A stretch of 64,000 nucleotides of DNA from Nesterenkonia halophila (GTDB lineage: Bacteria; Actinomycetota; Actinomycetes; Actinomycetales; Micrococcaceae): contig NZ_WIAX01000008.1 of NCBI RefSeq assembly GCF_009467795.1, forward strand, positions 124,001 to 188,000, in the 5' to 3' direction. Below are positions 35,884 to 45,873 of this stretch, in pieces. Numbering within the stretch: the first letter of the stretch is position 1; the number at the start of each line of letters is the position of its first letter. The notes beneath the pieces are model-generated. The model was not told where the DNA came from, searched no databases, and saw nothing but the letters and a program-made list of their open reading frames with translations. Made by a program: the position numbers and the translations under genes.

Positions 35884-38800
35884 ATGGCCGAGACAGTTCT
35901 CTGGACGCGCGACGACTCTGAGGTGGAGACGCTGCGGAGCGCATACTTCGCGCATGTCGCCTCCGATGATCTGCGGGCGGTCAGCCGGGCCGACCAGCGT
36001 GCCCGCGTCGAGGAGCATCTCCAGCTGGCGGGGCGGCGCACCGACGCCGCTCCCGAGGCCGCAGTCGTCGTCGGCGAGCGGCGCAGCATCGCCATGGTCG
36101 TCACCGACGACATGCCCCACCTGGTCGATTCGGTCACCGCCGAGGTCTCCCGGCACGGGCTGGCGATGTCCCTGGTCGTGCACCCGATCGTGCTGACCAC
36201 CCGGGAGACGACGAGCGGCGAGCTGCTCGCCGTCCGGGAGGTGCCCACCGCCCAGCCGGGGATGTCCTCCGGCGACACGCAGACGCTGCCCGACCTCGCC
36301 GTGCTCGTCGACGACGAGTCCCGGCGCACCGCCGTGGAGTCCTGGATCGCCGTCGACATCGATCATCCGATCGACGAGGAGCAGGCCGACGAGCTCGCCG
36401 AAGGGCTGCGGCGGGTGATCGGCGACGTCGCCGCCAGCCACCGCGATCAGGACCGGATGGGCGGGCGGGCCCGCGGGGCGGCGGGGCTGCTGCGCGAGAA
36501 CGACAGCATCGATGAGGCCGCCGAATCGGCGGACCTGCTCGACTGGATGGCCGACGGCAATTTCCTCTTCCTCGGCTACTGCGAGTACGTGCTGGACCGC
36601 GACTCCGCCGACGGCGCCCAGCTCGTCCCGCAGCCCGACAGCGCGCTGGGGATCCTCGCCGAGCGCCACGGGCTGGAGGCGCTGCATCGTGAGCCGGCGC
36701 GCGAGCGGAGCCCCGAGGCCTCCGCCGAGGAGTCTGCCGAGGAGGCGGCGCGGGATCGGGCGCTGGTGATCACCAAGGCCAACACCCGCTCCAGCGTCCG
36801 GCGCCGGACCTACATGGACTACGTCGCGGTGAAGACCTTCGGCTCCGACGGCTCCGTCGCCGGCGAGCGGCGCTTCGTCGGACTGTTCAGCCAGAGCGCC
36901 TACACCCAGTCCATCGTGAACATCCCGCTTCTGCGCTCGCGCGCCGACCAGCTGCTGCGCCGCTCGGGCTTCAGCCCTGACTCGCACTCCGGCGCCGACC
37001 TGCTGCAGATCCTGGAGACCTACCCGCGCAACGAGCTGCTCCAGATGGACATCACGGAGGTCGAGGAGACCGCCTGGCAGATCCTGCAGCTGCAGGAGCG
37101 GCGTCGGATCAAGCTGTTCCTCCGCAAGGACCTGCACGGGCGGTTCATGACCGCGCTGCTCTACATGCCCCGCGACCGGTTCAACACGGCCGTGCGGCGG
37201 CGCGTGCAGGACGAGCTGATGCGGCACATCGATGCCGAGTCGATCGACTTCAACGTCCGGCTGACCGAGTCGGTGCTCGCGCGGCTGTTCTTCCGCATGC
37301 GGCTGTCCGACGACGCCGCGGAGATGGCGCTGAGCATCGAGGAGCTCCAGGCGAAGCTCGCCCGGACCATCCGCTCCTGGGCCGAGGGCATCGCGCAGGA
37401 GGCGGCGGAGAACCGCCCCGAAGGAGAGACCGAGCGCATCGCCGCGCGCTGGGGCGAGGCCTTCCCCGACGACTACCGCGTGCTGTACGAGGTGCCCGAG
37501 GCGCTGGCCGACATCGCCGAGCTCGAGCAGCTCGAGGCGCATCCGGAGGCCGGCCCGCGGATGCAGTTCTACGCCCCGGGCGGCGAGGACCCCGCCGACA
37601 TGCGGCTGAAGCTCTACCTGACCGAGCCGAAGACGCTGACCGAGACGCTGCCGGTGCTCGACGATTTCGGCCTGTCCATCCTCGACGAGCGCTCCTACAC
37701 GCTGACCTGCGGTGACGGATCGGTATTCCACCTCTACGACCTCGGCCTCGGATACCCGGAGGGGATCGAGTCCGGCTCGGTGGACATCGGTCTGCTGGAG
37801 GAGGCTTACTCGCAGGTGCTGCTCGGCACCGCCGAGTCCGACGTCTTCTCGCGGCTGGTGCTGCGCCTGGGCCTCGACATCCGCACCGTCATCGTGCTGC
37901 GGGCCTACGCGAAGTACATGCGCCAGCTCGGCAGCTCGCACTCCTACGACTTCCTCGCCGAGACGCTGCGGCAGAATCCGGAGGTCGCCCTCGCCCTGGT
38001 GCGGCACTTCGAAGCCCGCTTCGACCCGACGGCCGAGGCCGGAGGCGAGGACGGCGGCGCGGAGGACCGCGAGGAACTCATGGACCGCCGTCGTCAGGAG
38101 GTCCTGGACGCCCTCGAGCAGGTCCGCACTCTCGACGCCGACCGGGTGCTGAGCGCCTTCCTGAACCTCATCGACGCCACGGAGCGGACCAACGTCCATC
38201 AGGGCCATGTCCGGGTGGCGCTGAAGATCGCCCCGGACCGCGTCGACTCGGCGCCCGAGCCGCGGCCGGCGCACGAGGTCTTCGTCTACGCCCCCGACGT
38301 CGAGGGCGTGCATCTGCGCTTCGCCAAGGTCGCCCGCGGCGGGCTGCGCTGGTCGGACCGGCAGGAGGACTTCCGCACCGAGGTCCTGGGGCTGGTCAAG
38401 GCTCAGATGGTCAAGAATGCGGTCATCGTGCCCTCCGGGGCCAAGGGCGGCTTCTATCCCAAGCAGCTCCCCGACCAGTCCGTCGGCCGCGCCGAGTGGA
38501 TGGAGGCCGGCAAGGCGGCCTACCGGACCTTCATCCGCGGACTGCTCGACGTCACCGACAACCAGGTCGAGCGCGACGGCGTCATGGAGATCGTCCCGCC
38601 GCGCGCCGTCGTCCGCCATGACGGCGACGATCCGTACCTGGTCGTGGCCGCCGACAAGGGCACGGCGACCTTCTCCGACACCGCCAACGCGATCTCTCAG
38701 GAGTACGGCCACTGGCTCGGCGACGCCTTCGCCTCCGGCGGCTCGGTCGGCTATGACCACAAGGAGATGGGCATCACCGCCCGCGGAGCCTGGGAATCGG

Positions 38801-40749
38801 TGAAGGCGCACTTCTCCGAGATGGGCCACGACACCCAGTCCGAGGACTTCACGGCCGTCGGCATCGGGGACATGGCCGGCGACGTCTTCGGCAACGGGAT
38901 GCTGCTCTCCGAGCACATCCGCCTGGTCGCCGCCTTCAACCACCTGCACATCTTCATCGACCCGGACCCCGACGCCGCGGCGAGCTTCGCCGAGCGGAGC
39001 CGCCTGTTCGCCGAGCGGCCGTCCGGCTGGGACGCCTACGACGAGAGCCTGATCTCGGCCGGCGGCGGCGTCTTCTCCCGCACGGCGAAGACCATCCCGA
39101 TCAGCGAACCGATGCGGCGGCGCTTCGACCTGCCCGCCGACATCGAGCAGATGACCCCGCCGGAGCTGATCGGCGCGCTGCTGAAGGCCCCGGTCGACCT
39201 GCTCTACAACGGCGGCATCGGCACCTATGTGAAGGCGGCCGAGGAGAGCCACGACGACGTCGGCGACCGCGCGAACAACGCGGTGCGCGTCGACGGCCGC
39301 GAGCTGCGCGCGCGGGTCGTCGGCGAGGGCGGCAACCTGGGCCTGACCCAGGCCGGCCGCATCGAGGCCGCCCAGCAGGGCGTGCGGCTGAACACCGACG
39401 CGATCGACAACTCCGCCGGCGTCGACTGCTCCGACCACGAGGTCAACATCAAGATCCTGGTCGACCAGCTGGTCGCCTCCGGCCACCTCGACGCCGACGA
39501 GCGGCCCGAGCTGCTCCACAGCATGACCGAGGAGGTCGCCGAGCTGGTGCTGGAGACGAACCGGGACCAGAACGTGGTGCTGCTGACCGACCGGCACCGG
39601 CTGGGGGACTGGTCGCCGAGCTTCCACCGGCTGATGGGCTGGCTCGAGCAGACCGTCGGGCTCGACCGCGAGCTCGAGGGACTGCCCACCGACGAGCAGC
39701 TCGCCGCCCGGCGCGACGCCGAGGAGCCGCTGACCTCCCCGGAGCTCGCCGTGCTGGTGGCCTGGTCGAAGATCCAGCTCAAGGGCGCCCTGGTGGAGTC
39801 CTCGCTGCCCGACGACGACTGGTTCACCGCCACACTGGAGGAGTACTTCCCGTCGGTGCTCACCGACCGCTTCGCCTCGCAGCTGCCGCGGCACCCGCTT
39901 CAGCGCGAGATCATCGCCAACGAAGTCGCCAACGACGTGGTCGACATGGGCGGGGCGACATTCGTCTTCCGCGCGATGGAGGAGACGTTCGCGACCGAGG
40001 AGCAGGTCGTGCGCGCCTTCGTCGCTGTCCGCGAGCTGTTCCGGCTGGGGGAGTTCGACGCGGTGATGCGCGAGCTGCCGGTGAGCTTCCCGCGCGACGA
40101 GTGGGCCCACACGTACCTGGACATGCGCCGGCTGCTGGACCGGGCGGTGCGCTGGTTCGTCAACCATGCCGCCCGCGGCACCTCGGTCCAGGAGGACGTC
40201 GAGGCCTTCGCCGAGCACATCCGGCCGCTCTACGGCCGGCTGGAGGAGCACATGCGCGAGGAGGACCGCCGGCGGGTGGCGGCTAAGCGCGAGGCCGCCC
40301 GCTCCGCCGGGATGCCCGAGCAGCTGGCCGACTGGGTCGGCGAGGTCTTCGAGAGCTTCTCGCTGCTGGACATCGCCGCGCTGGCCGCCGAGCTCGACGT
40401 CGACTCGGCCGACGTCGCTGACGTCTACTTCGCCGTCTACGCCGAGTTCGACATCGACGCGCTGCTGGTGCGCATCACCGACCAGCCGCGCCGGGACAAG
40501 TGGCAGGCGCTGGCCCGCGGCGCCCAGCGCGACGAGCTGTACCGTGCCGTGCGCGAGGTGACCGAGTCGGTGCTGACCACCACGGAGCCCGGCAACGCCG
40601 AGACGCGGCTGCTCAGCTGGCGGGAGGCGCATGAGGCGAAGATCAGCCGGGTGGAGAAGCTCGTCGACGAGGTCAACCAGGTCAGTCGCGACAACGTCGC
40701 CTCACTGACGGTGCTGCTGCGTCACCTGCGCGGCATGATCGGGGCCTGA
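35884..40749 (+). CDS. NAD-specific glutamate dehydrogenase, large (about 180 kDa) class
   Basis: A 1,621-residue enzyme of the GDH-180 class that deaminates glutamate to 2-oxoglutarate with NAD+. An N-terminal ACT-like regulatory half (including DMPHLVDSVTAEV) is followed by the catalytic region after about residue 790: KVARGGLRWSDRQEDFRTEV, LVKAQMVKNAVIVPSGAKGG, then GDMAGDVFGNGML and VVGEGGNLG in the NAD-binding part. ATG at 35884 follows GAGGGG and gives the normal N-terminus. The kinase gene starts 3 bp after its stop, so they may be co-transcribed. Confidence 0.95.
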   Translation: MAETVLWTRDDSEVETLRSAYFAHVASDDLRAVSRADQRARVEEHLQLAGRRTDAAPEAAVVVGERRSIAMVVTDDMPHLVDSVTAEVSRHGLAMSLVVHPIVLTTRETTSGELLAVREVPTAQPGMSSGDTQTLPDLAVLVDDESRRTAVESWIAVDIDHPIDEEQADELAEGLRRVIGDVAASHRDQDRMGGRARGAAGLLRENDSIDEAAESADLLDWMADGNFLFLGYCEYVLDRDSADGAQLVPQPDSALGILAERHGLEALHREPARERSPEASAEESAEEAARDRALVITKANTRSSVRRRTYMDYVAVKTFGSDGSVAGERRFVGLFSQSAYTQSIVNIPLLRSRADQLLRRSGFSPDSHSGADLLQILETYPRNELLQMDITEVEETAWQILQLQERRRIKLFLRKDLHGRFMTALLYMPRDRFNTAVRRRVQDELMRHIDAESIDFNVRLTESVLARLFFRMRLSDDAAEMALSIEELQAKLARTIRSWAEGIAQEAAENRPEGETERIAARWGEAFPDDYRVLYEVPEALADIAELEQLEAHPEAGPRMQFYAPGGEDPADMRLKLYLTEPKTLTETLPVLDDFGLSILDERSYTLTCGDGSVFHLYDLGLGYPEGIESGSVDIGLLEEAYSQVLLGTAESDVFSRLVLRLGLDIRTVIVLRAYAKYMRQLGSSHSYDFLAETLRQNPEVALALVRHFEARFDPTAEAGGEDGGAEDREELMDRRRQEVLDALEQVRTLDADRVLSAFLNLIDATERTNVHQGHVRVALKIAPDRVDSAPEPRPAHEVFVYAPDVEGVHLRFAKVARGGLRWSDRQEDFRTEVLGLVKAQMVKNAVIVPSGAKGGFYPKQLPDQSVGRAEWMEAGKAAYRTFIRGLLDVTDNQVERDGVMEIVPPRAVVRHDGDDPYLVVAADKGTATFSDTANAISQEYGHWLGDAFASGGSVGYDHKEMGITARGAWESVKAHFSEMGHDTQSEDFTAVGIGDMAGDVFGNGMLLSEHIRLVAAFNHLHIFIDPDPDAAASFAERSRLFAERPSGWDAYDESLISAGGGVFSRTAKTIPISEPMRRRFDLPADIEQMTPPELIGALLKAPVDLLYNGGIGTYVKAAEESHDDVGDRANNAVRVDGRELRARVVGEGGNLGLTQAGRIEAAQQGVRLNTDAIDNSAGVDCSDHEVNIKILVDQLVASGHLDADERPELLHSMTEEVAELVLETNRDQNVVLLTDRHRLGDWSPSFHRLMGWLEQTVGLDRELEGLPTDEQLAARRDAEEPLTSPELAVLVAWSKIQLKGALVESSLPDDDWFTATLEEYFPSVLTDRFASQLPRHPLQREIIANEVANDVVDMGGATFVFRAMEETFATEEQVVRAFVAVRELFRLGEFDAVMRELPVSFPRDEWAHTYLDMRRLLDRAVRWFVNHAARGTSVQEDVEAFAEHIRPLYGRLEEHMREEDRRRVAAKREAARSAGMPEQLADWVGEVFESFSLLDIAALAAELDVDSADVADVYFAVYAEFDIDALLVRITDQPRRDKWQALARGAQRDELYRAVREVTESVLTTTEPGNAETRLLSWREAHEAKISRVEKLVDEVNQVSRDNVASLTVLLRHLRGMIGA

Positions 40750-40752
40750 TCC

Positions 40753-42273
40753 GTGGCCGTCTTCGACGACCCGCTGCGGGACCATCAGCACCTGGACGCC
40801 GCCGACGTCGACCATCTGCACCATCTGGTGGGCGACTGGCAGATGCTGGCCGACCTGGCGTTCTCGGATCTGGTCCTCTGGTTCCCTCCCACGGAGGAGG
40901 GCTTCGTCGACGAGGAGCAGCGCTCCTTCATCGCCTTGGCCCAGGCGCGGCCGTCGACCACCCAGACCGTGGTCCACCGCGACGTCGTCGGCGACCGGAT
41001 CCGGGCGGATCTGAAGCCGATGGTCGCCCGCGCCTGGAAGCACCAGGTGGAGACCAACTCCTCCGACCAGGGGATGCCGGCGCCGGCGCGGATGCGCGTG
41101 CAGGCGGTGCCGGTGCTGCGCGGCGGGCGCACCCTGGCGGTGGTCACGCTGCACTACTCGGTGGCCGCGCTGCGCACCCCCTCGCGGCTGGAGCTGACCT
41201 ATCGGCGCTGCGCGGCGGACCTGCTGACGATGATCGTGCAGGGGCGCTGGCCGCAGGGCCCCTACGAGTTCAACAGCTTCGGCGGCGCGCCCCGGGTCGG
41301 CGACGGGCTGCTGCGCCTCGACGCCGAGGGGCGGATCTCCTTCGCCAGCCCGAACGCGATCTCCGCGCTCTCCCGGCTCGGAGTCGCGGACTCGCTGGAG
41401 GGGCGTTCGCTGGCCGGCATCGGCGCCGAGCTGCAGCGGGCCACCGGAGTGGCCGTCGACGAGACCCAGCCGATGCTGCTCACCGGGAAGAAGGCCAGCC
41501 GCACCGAGCTGGAGGCCCACGGCGCCGTGGTCACCGTGCGGTCGGTGCCGCTCTACCGCGACGACGAGCGCTTCGGCGCGCTGGTGCTCTGCCGCGACGT
41601 CACCGAGCTGCGTCGCCGCGACCGGCAGCTGATGAGCAAGGACGCCACGATCAAGGAGATCCACCACCGGGTGAAGAACAATCTCCAGACAGTCTCGGCG
41701 CTGCTGCGCATGCAGTCCCGGCGGATGGACGGAGAGGAGGGCCGCGGGGGCCTGCAGCGGGCGATGCGCCGGGTGGAGACCATCGCGATGGTCCACGACT
41801 CGCTGTCCAAGGGACTGGAGGAGAGCGTCGACGTCGACGAGCTGATGCGCCGCCAGCTGCATCTGGCCGCGGAGATGGCCCAGTCGGAGCGCTCGGTGGC
41901 CACGCGTCTGACGGGCAGCTTCGGGCAGCTGCCTCCGGACATGGTCACGCCGCTGGCGCTGGTGGTCACCGAAGTGGTGGCCAACGCCGTCGAGCACGGG
42001 CTGGGGACGCTCGTCGACGACGCACCGCTGACGGTGGAGCTGCGCGCCGCGCGCTACGCCGACGCCGCGGGGCGGCGCCGGCTGGATCTGGAGATCGTCG
42101 ACGACGGCGTCGGCGTCCCGGAGCAGGAGTGGACGCCTGGTCTGGGGCTGCAGATCGTGGAGACCCTGGTCCGCGGCGAGCTCTCCGGCGGCATCGAATG
42201 GGTCCGCGGCGAGGGGCAGGACCCTCGGCCGGGGACGAAGGTGGTGCTCCACGCGCCGCTGGTCTCGGGCTGA
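40753..42273 (+). CDS. pdtaS: PdtaS-type cytoplasmic sensor histidine kinase
   Basis: A 506-residue soluble kinase with an N-terminal GAF-type domain (about 1-150), a PAS domain (about 185-290) and a HisKA_2/HATPase_c kinase. EIHHRVKNNLQTVSALLRMQ carries phospho-acceptor H304. VVTEVVANAVEHGL and LEIVDDGVGVP are ATP-binding motifs. PdtaS phosphorylates the ANTAR response regulator PdtaR, which is not in the window. Adjacency to whiB1 is conserved with mycobacteria. It begins with GTG three bases after the GDH stop. Confidence 0.88.
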   Translation: MAVFDDPLRDHQHLDAADVDHLHHLVGDWQMLADLAFSDLVLWFPPTEEGFVDEEQRSFIALAQARPSTTQTVVHRDVVGDRIRADLKPMVARAWKHQVETNSSDQGMPAPARMRVQAVPVLRGGRTLAVVTLHYSVAALRTPSRLELTYRRCAADLLTMIVQGRWPQGPYEFNSFGGAPRVGDGLLRLDAEGRISFASPNAISALSRLGVADSLEGRSLAGIGAELQRATGVAVDETQPMLLTGKKASRTELEAHGAVVTVRSVPLYRDDERFGALVLCRDVTELRRRDRQLMSKDATIKEIHHRVKNNLQTVSALLRMQSRRMDGEEGRGGLQRAMRRVETIAMVHDSLSKGLEESVDVDELMRRQLHLAAEMAQSERSVATRLTGSFGQLPPDMVTPLALVVTEVVANAVEHGLGTLVDDAPLTVELRAARYADAAGRRRLDLEIVDDGVGVPEQEWTPGLGLQIVETLVRGELSGGIEWVRGEGQDPRPGTKVVLHAPLVSG

Positions 42274-42296
42274 GCGGCCTGTCGTCGCGGCATGAG

Positions 42297-42329
42297 GAGA
42301 CCCCCGTCGCACGCGGCGACGGGGGTCTC
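42297..42329. terminator. Bidirectional hairpin between pdtaS and whiB1
   Basis: GAGACCCCCGTCGC (42297-42310) pairs perfectly with 42316-42329 over a 5-nt loop. A second, shorter inverted repeat CGGCCGCCC/GGGCGGCCG lies at 42339-42358. Together they separate convergent genes. Confidence 0.85.
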
Positions 42330-42385
42330 TCGTCCGGTCGGCCGCCCGTGGGCGGCCGGAGGACTGCTCGGCCGGTCCTCGCTGA

Positions 42386-42634
42386 TCAGGAGGCGCGGCG
42401 GGCGCGGGCGGCGCGCCGCTTGAGGGCTCGGCGCTCATCCTCGCTCATGCCGCCCCAGACGCCGGCGTCCTGACCGGTCTCGAGAGCCCACTGCAGGCAG
42501 GTGTCCAGCACCGGGCAGCGGCGGCAGACGCTCTTGGCCTCCTCGATCTGCAGGAGAGCCGGACCGGTGTTGCCCACCGGGAAGAAGAGCTCGGGGTCCT
42601 TGTCCAGGCAGGCGGCTCGGCTGCGCCAATCCAT
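42386..42634 (-). CDS. whiB1: WhiB1 iron-sulfur transcription factor
   Basis: An 82-residue [4Fe-4S] Wbl protein. Cysteines are at 9, 37, 40 and 46 (C-x27-C-x2-C-x5-C as in WhiB1), followed by GVWGG (58-62) and a basic C-terminus (RRALKRRAARARR) for DNA binding. WhiB1 is an essential, NO-sensitive partner of the primary sigma factor in mycobacteria. ATG at 42634 gives the canonical MDWR start; a GTG three codons upstream is possible. The pdtaS neighbour supports the orthology. Confidence 0.95.
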   Translation of the reverse strand: MDWRSRAACLDKDPELFFPVGNTGPALLQIEEAKSVCRRCPVLDTCLQWALETGQDAGVWGGMSEDERRALKRRAARARRAS

Positions 42635-43057
42635 GCGAATCACTGCTCCTAGGCGCCCGCTCGGGGCGAGATCACTCGGGTGTCGGGCTGCGGCGGGACC
42701 TCGACCCGAGACTGTGAAGTCGCCAGGGAGGCGGTGCCGCCGACCGGGGCGCAGGGAAGCTCGGTTGCGGACGCGGGCACGACCGCACAGGTGCAACGAG
42801 ACGATGCGGGGACTGCGCTCCCGGATCAGTACGTGTTCAAGGCTGACACGTTAACAGGGCGCAAACAAGATCTCCGATCCTGGAAATCAGTCGGGAGCCA
42901 TGTGGAATCACTCACAGCGCAGACGCGGTTTCGTGCGGCGCCGAGGTCTGCTGCGCCGCTCGCCGCCCGGCCGCTCGTGCCGGGGATCGGCCGACGGCGG
43001 CCCGTCGTCGGCCGGCCGGCACGGAGCACTCGCTCCGGTGCGTGGTGCAATGGTCCC
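42635..43057. other. Intergenic region upstream of whiB1 and of the 43058 gene (423 bp)
   Basis: No convincing small gene is visible. The most AT-rich part (about 42836-42892, including gttaac) is the likely whiB1 promoter area, which would leave the whiB1 mRNA a leader of about 200 nt. Regulatory binding (for example by Crp-type factors known for mycobacterial whiB1) cannot be assigned, because I see no clear TGTGA-N6-TCACA site. Confidence 0.5.
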
Positions 43058-43516
43058 ATGGCCTCAGAGGACTCCATCCAGCCCGACGTCCACGCCGCCG
43101 GCCGGCCCCGACCCTTCACCCGGGCGCGGGCGCGCCCGGTCACGGTGTGGCTGCTCTTCCTCATCCTCTTCGTCCAGGGAACAGCCACGGCCTTCACCGC
43201 ACTCGGCTCGTTCTTCGGCTCCGATACCGCGGTGCTCGACGCCGCGGGCGTGGCGGTGATGCTGGTGGTCTACCTGCTCGCCGCCGTCGCGCTGGTGCTG
43301 CTGGGCTTCGGCCTCTTCCAGGGAGCGCCGGCGGCGCGCACTCCGGCGATGGTGATCGAGCTGCTGCTGGTGATCGTCTCGGTGAGCTATCTGGCCCAGG
43401 GGGTGCTCGTCGTCGGGCTGCTGCTGATGATCCCGGCCGCCGCCGCACTGGTGCTGGGCTACGTCGGACCCACCCAGCGCTGGATGGAGGCGGGCCGCCG
43501 CGACCGGCGGCGCTGA
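43058..43516 (+). CDS. Small four-helix membrane protein
   Basis: A 152-residue integral membrane protein of unknown function. Four hydrophobic helices are apparent (VTVWLLFLILFVQGTATAF; AAGVAVMLVVYLLAAVAL; MVIELLLVIVSVSYLAQGV; VVGLLLMIPAAAALVLGYV). The ends are charged and cytoplasmic. No motif is recognised. It lies upstream of the two-component system, separated by 103 bp containing the putative regulator box. Confidence 0.7.
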   Translation: MASEDSIQPDVHAAGRPRPFTRARARPVTVWLLFLILFVQGTATAFTALGSFFGSDTAVLDAAGVAVMLVVYLLAAVALVLLGFGLFQGAPAARTPAMVIELLLVIVSVSYLAQGVLVVGLLLMIPAAAALVLGYVGPTQRWMEAGRRDRRR

Positions 43517-43557
43517 GCGACCGGCGCGTCCGCGGGGAACCGGCTCCGGGCCCGCGG

Positions 43558-43573
43558 ATGAAGGAATTCTCAT
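43558..43573. promoter_or_regulatory. Inverted ATGAA/CTCAT box upstream of the two-component system
   Basis: ATGAA (43558-43562) and CTCAT (43569-43573) begin 11 bp apart in inverted orientation, about 50-60 bp upstream of the sensor kinase ATG. The same half-sites occur in phased arrays at 46433 and 54956, which suggests autoregulation by the adjacent response regulator (inference). Confidence 0.4.
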
Positions 43574-43619
43574 GCGCCGCAGGGCCTGACAGTGCGTCGG
43601 CGGTGACAGACTGGTGGCC

Positions 43620-45182
43620 ATGGAACGCCTCGCCGACTCGTCCGCCGACCCGGCGAGCGGCCGCCGTCGACGACTGCTCGGTCCGCTGCTCGACCGGCTG
43701 CTCAGCGTGCGGGCGCGCATCCTCGCCGCCGTGGTCGGGCTCGCCGCCCTGGCCCTGGCGGCGGCCGGCACCACCGCCTTCGTGATCCAGCAGGTCCAGG
43801 TCGAGCAGCGCATCGACGCCGAGCTGGAGGCCGACGCCGAGCAGTTCCGCGTGCTGCACGAGGTGGGCATCGATCCGAGCACCGGCGAGGACTTCTCCTC
43901 GCCGACGGATCTGGTGCGCACCGCCATGCAGCGGATCATCCCCACGCGCCACGAGGACGTCGTCGGGATGGTCGACGGTCAGGTCGCCTTCACCTCGCCG
44001 GTGACCCCGATGGACATGGAGCACGACGCCGAGCTGGTCGAGGCGCTCTCCGGTCCGACGACGGCGGAGCGGGCGAGCCTCTCGACGATCACGACCGAGC
44101 AGACCACCTATCGCGTCGCCGTCGTGCCGGTCCATCCGGAGGGCGACGAGGAGGGCGGCGTCGCGGCCTTCGCGATGGCCCACGACATCGCCGCGGAGAA
44201 GGGGGTCTTCGCCGAGGGCTTCGTGACCTACGGGATCGTCGCCGCGCTGTCGCTGGTCGTCGTCGCGGTCGTCGGCTCGGTGATCGCCGGCCGGCTGCTG
44301 CGTCCGGTCGGGGTGCTGGCCTCCTCGGCCCGGCGGATCGGCCGGGAGGACCTCTCCGAGCGGATCCCGGTGACCGGCAGCGACGACCTCGCCGAGATGA
44401 CCCGCTCGGTCAACGAGATGCTCGATCGACTCGAGGATTCGGTGCGCGCCCAGGACCGGCTCATCCACGACGTCTCCCACGAGCTGCGCACTCCGCTGAC
44501 CATCCTGCGCGGGCATCTGGAGGTGCTCGACGTCGGCGATCCCGAGGACGTGACCGCCACGCGGCGGCTGACCCTGGACGAGATGCAGCGGATGAACCGC
44601 GTGATCGACGACCTGACCACGCTGGCGCAGGCCGGTCACCCGGAGTTCGTCCACCCCGTCCCCGCCGACGTCGGCCGGCTCACCGACGAGGTCTATGACA
44701 AGGCCGTCGCGCTGGGGGAGCAGCGATGGGTGGTCGACGCCCGCGCTGAGGGCGAGGTGTCGCTGGACCGCGAGCGGATCACCCAGGCCTGGCTGCAGCT
44801 GGCGGCCAACGCTGCGAAGTTCTCCCCGCCCGGCGCCGAGGTCCGCCTGGGCTCGGAGCTCGTCGGCGGTGAGCTGCGACTCACCGTCCGCGACCAGGGC
44901 GCCGGCATCGCCGAGGAGGACCGGGAGCGCATCTTCGAACGGTTCGGCCGCGCCGACGCGTCCACGCCGGGCTCGGGCCTGGGCCTGCCCATCGTCCGGG
45001 AGATCTCGCGCGCTCATCGCGGCCGGGTCGAGGTCGACTCCGAGCTCGGCGTCGGCACCATCGTCACCGTCGTCCTGCCGACGGAGGCTCCGCGGCGTCC
45101 GGAGCCCGGAGCGGCGCGGTCCCGGGCCGAGGGCGCGACCGACGATGGGCATGACCACCACGACAGAGAGGCAGATCGATGA
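43620..45182 (+). CDS. Membrane sensor histidine kinase
   Basis: A 520-residue sensor kinase: TM1 about 33-56, an extracytoplasmic sensor of about 145 residues, TM2 about 202-226, HAMP, HisKA with H287 in HDVSHELRTPLTI, and HATPase_c with RDQGAGI and GSGLGLPIVREI. It belongs to the large EnvZ/CutS-like class and no orthologue symbol can be given. Its stop overlaps the response regulator start by 4 nt. The operon ends facing the minus-strand glycosyltransferase cluster. Confidence 0.9.
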   Translation: MERLADSSADPASGRRRRLLGPLLDRLLSVRARILAAVVGLAALALAAAGTTAFVIQQVQVEQRIDAELEADAEQFRVLHEVGIDPSTGEDFSSPTDLVRTAMQRIIPTRHEDVVGMVDGQVAFTSPVTPMDMEHDAELVEALSGPTTAERASLSTITTEQTTYRVAVVPVHPEGDEEGGVAAFAMAHDIAAEKGVFAEGFVTYGIVAALSLVVVAVVGSVIAGRLLRPVGVLASSARRIGREDLSERIPVTGSDDLAEMTRSVNEMLDRLEDSVRAQDRLIHDVSHELRTPLTILRGHLEVLDVGDPEDVTATRRLTLDEMQRMNRVIDDLTTLAQAGHPEFVHPVPADVGRLTDEVYDKAVALGEQRWVVDARAEGEVSLDRERITQAWLQLAANAAKFSPPGAEVRLGSELVGGELRLTVRDQGAGIAEEDRERIFERFGRADASTPGSGLGLPIVREISRAHRGRVEVDSELGVGTIVTVVLPTEAPRRPEPGAARSRAEGATDDGHDHHDREADR

Positions 45183-45838
45183 CCCGGATCCTGATCGTCG
45201 AGGACGAGGACCTGATCGCGTCGTTCGTGGAGAAGGGGCTGCGCGCCGCCGGCTACACGGTGGTCCGCGGCGCCACCGCCCGCGAGGGCTACGAGCTGGC
45301 GATGAACAATGCGGTGGACTTGGCGGTCCTGGACCTGCGGCTGCCCGACGCCGACGGGTTGGATCTGCTCTCCCGCCTGCGCGGGGACGGCTTCCGGGCG
45401 CCGGTGGTCATCCTCACAGCGCGCAGCACGCCGGCCGACACGGTGGTGGGGCTGGAGTCGGGGGCCGACGACTACATGGCGAAGCCGTTCAGCATCGACG
45501 AGCTGCTCGCCCGGATCCGGCTGCGCCTGCGCGGCACCACGGGCGAGGAGCCCAGCACGCTCTCCGCCGGCCGGCTGACGCTGGATCTGCACGCCCGGCG
45601 CATCGCCGTCGGCGACGCCGAGCATGAGCTCTCCTCCCGCGAATTCGCGCTGGCCGAGACCTTCATGCGGCATCCGGGGCAGGTGCTCTCCCGCCAGCAG
45701 CTCCTGGAGCTGGTCTGGGGATACACCTTCGACCCCGGGTCCAATCTGGTCGACGTCTACGTCCGCTACCTCCGCGGCAAAGTCGGCGCCGCGGCGATCA
45801 CCACGGTGCGCGGCGTGGGCTACCGGCTGGAGGCCTGA
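45179..45838 (+). CDS. OmpR-family response regulator
   Basis: A 219-residue partner of the preceding kinase. D52 in AVLDLRLPDAD is the phospho-acceptor and the lysine is in YMAKPFSI. The C-terminal winged helix has ELVWGYTFDPGSNLVDVYVRYLRGKV, with the recognition helix at its end. OmpR-class regulators bind direct repeats phased by about 10-11 bp, which fits the ATGAG arrays found around this locus. Confidence 0.93.
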   Translation: MTRILIVEDEDLIASFVEKGLRAAGYTVVRGATAREGYELAMNNAVDLAVLDLRLPDADGLDLLSRLRGDGFRAPVVILTARSTPADTVVGLESGADDYMAKPFSIDELLARIRLRLRGTTGEEPSTLSAGRLTLDLHARRIAVGDAEHELSSREFALAETFMRHPGQVLSRQQLLELVWGYTFDPGSNLVDVYVRYLRGKVGAAAITTVRGVGYRLEA

Positions 45839-45873
45839 GGGGCGGCGCAGTCGGCGGCCGCGAGGGGTCCGGC

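Noticed and set aside
35059-40632. A minus-strand open frame of 1,857 codons
   Set aside because: It is antisense to the NAD-glutamate dehydrogenase and CpaE-like genes. It is compositionally Leu/Gly/Val/Arg-rich, as expected of shadows in GC-rich DNA, and has no recognisable domain.
42635-42796. A 54-residue N-terminal extension of WhiB1
   Set aside because: It shows no ribosome site and no similarity to Wbl proteins. The canonical MDWR start at 42634 matches WhiB1 length and cysteine spacing.
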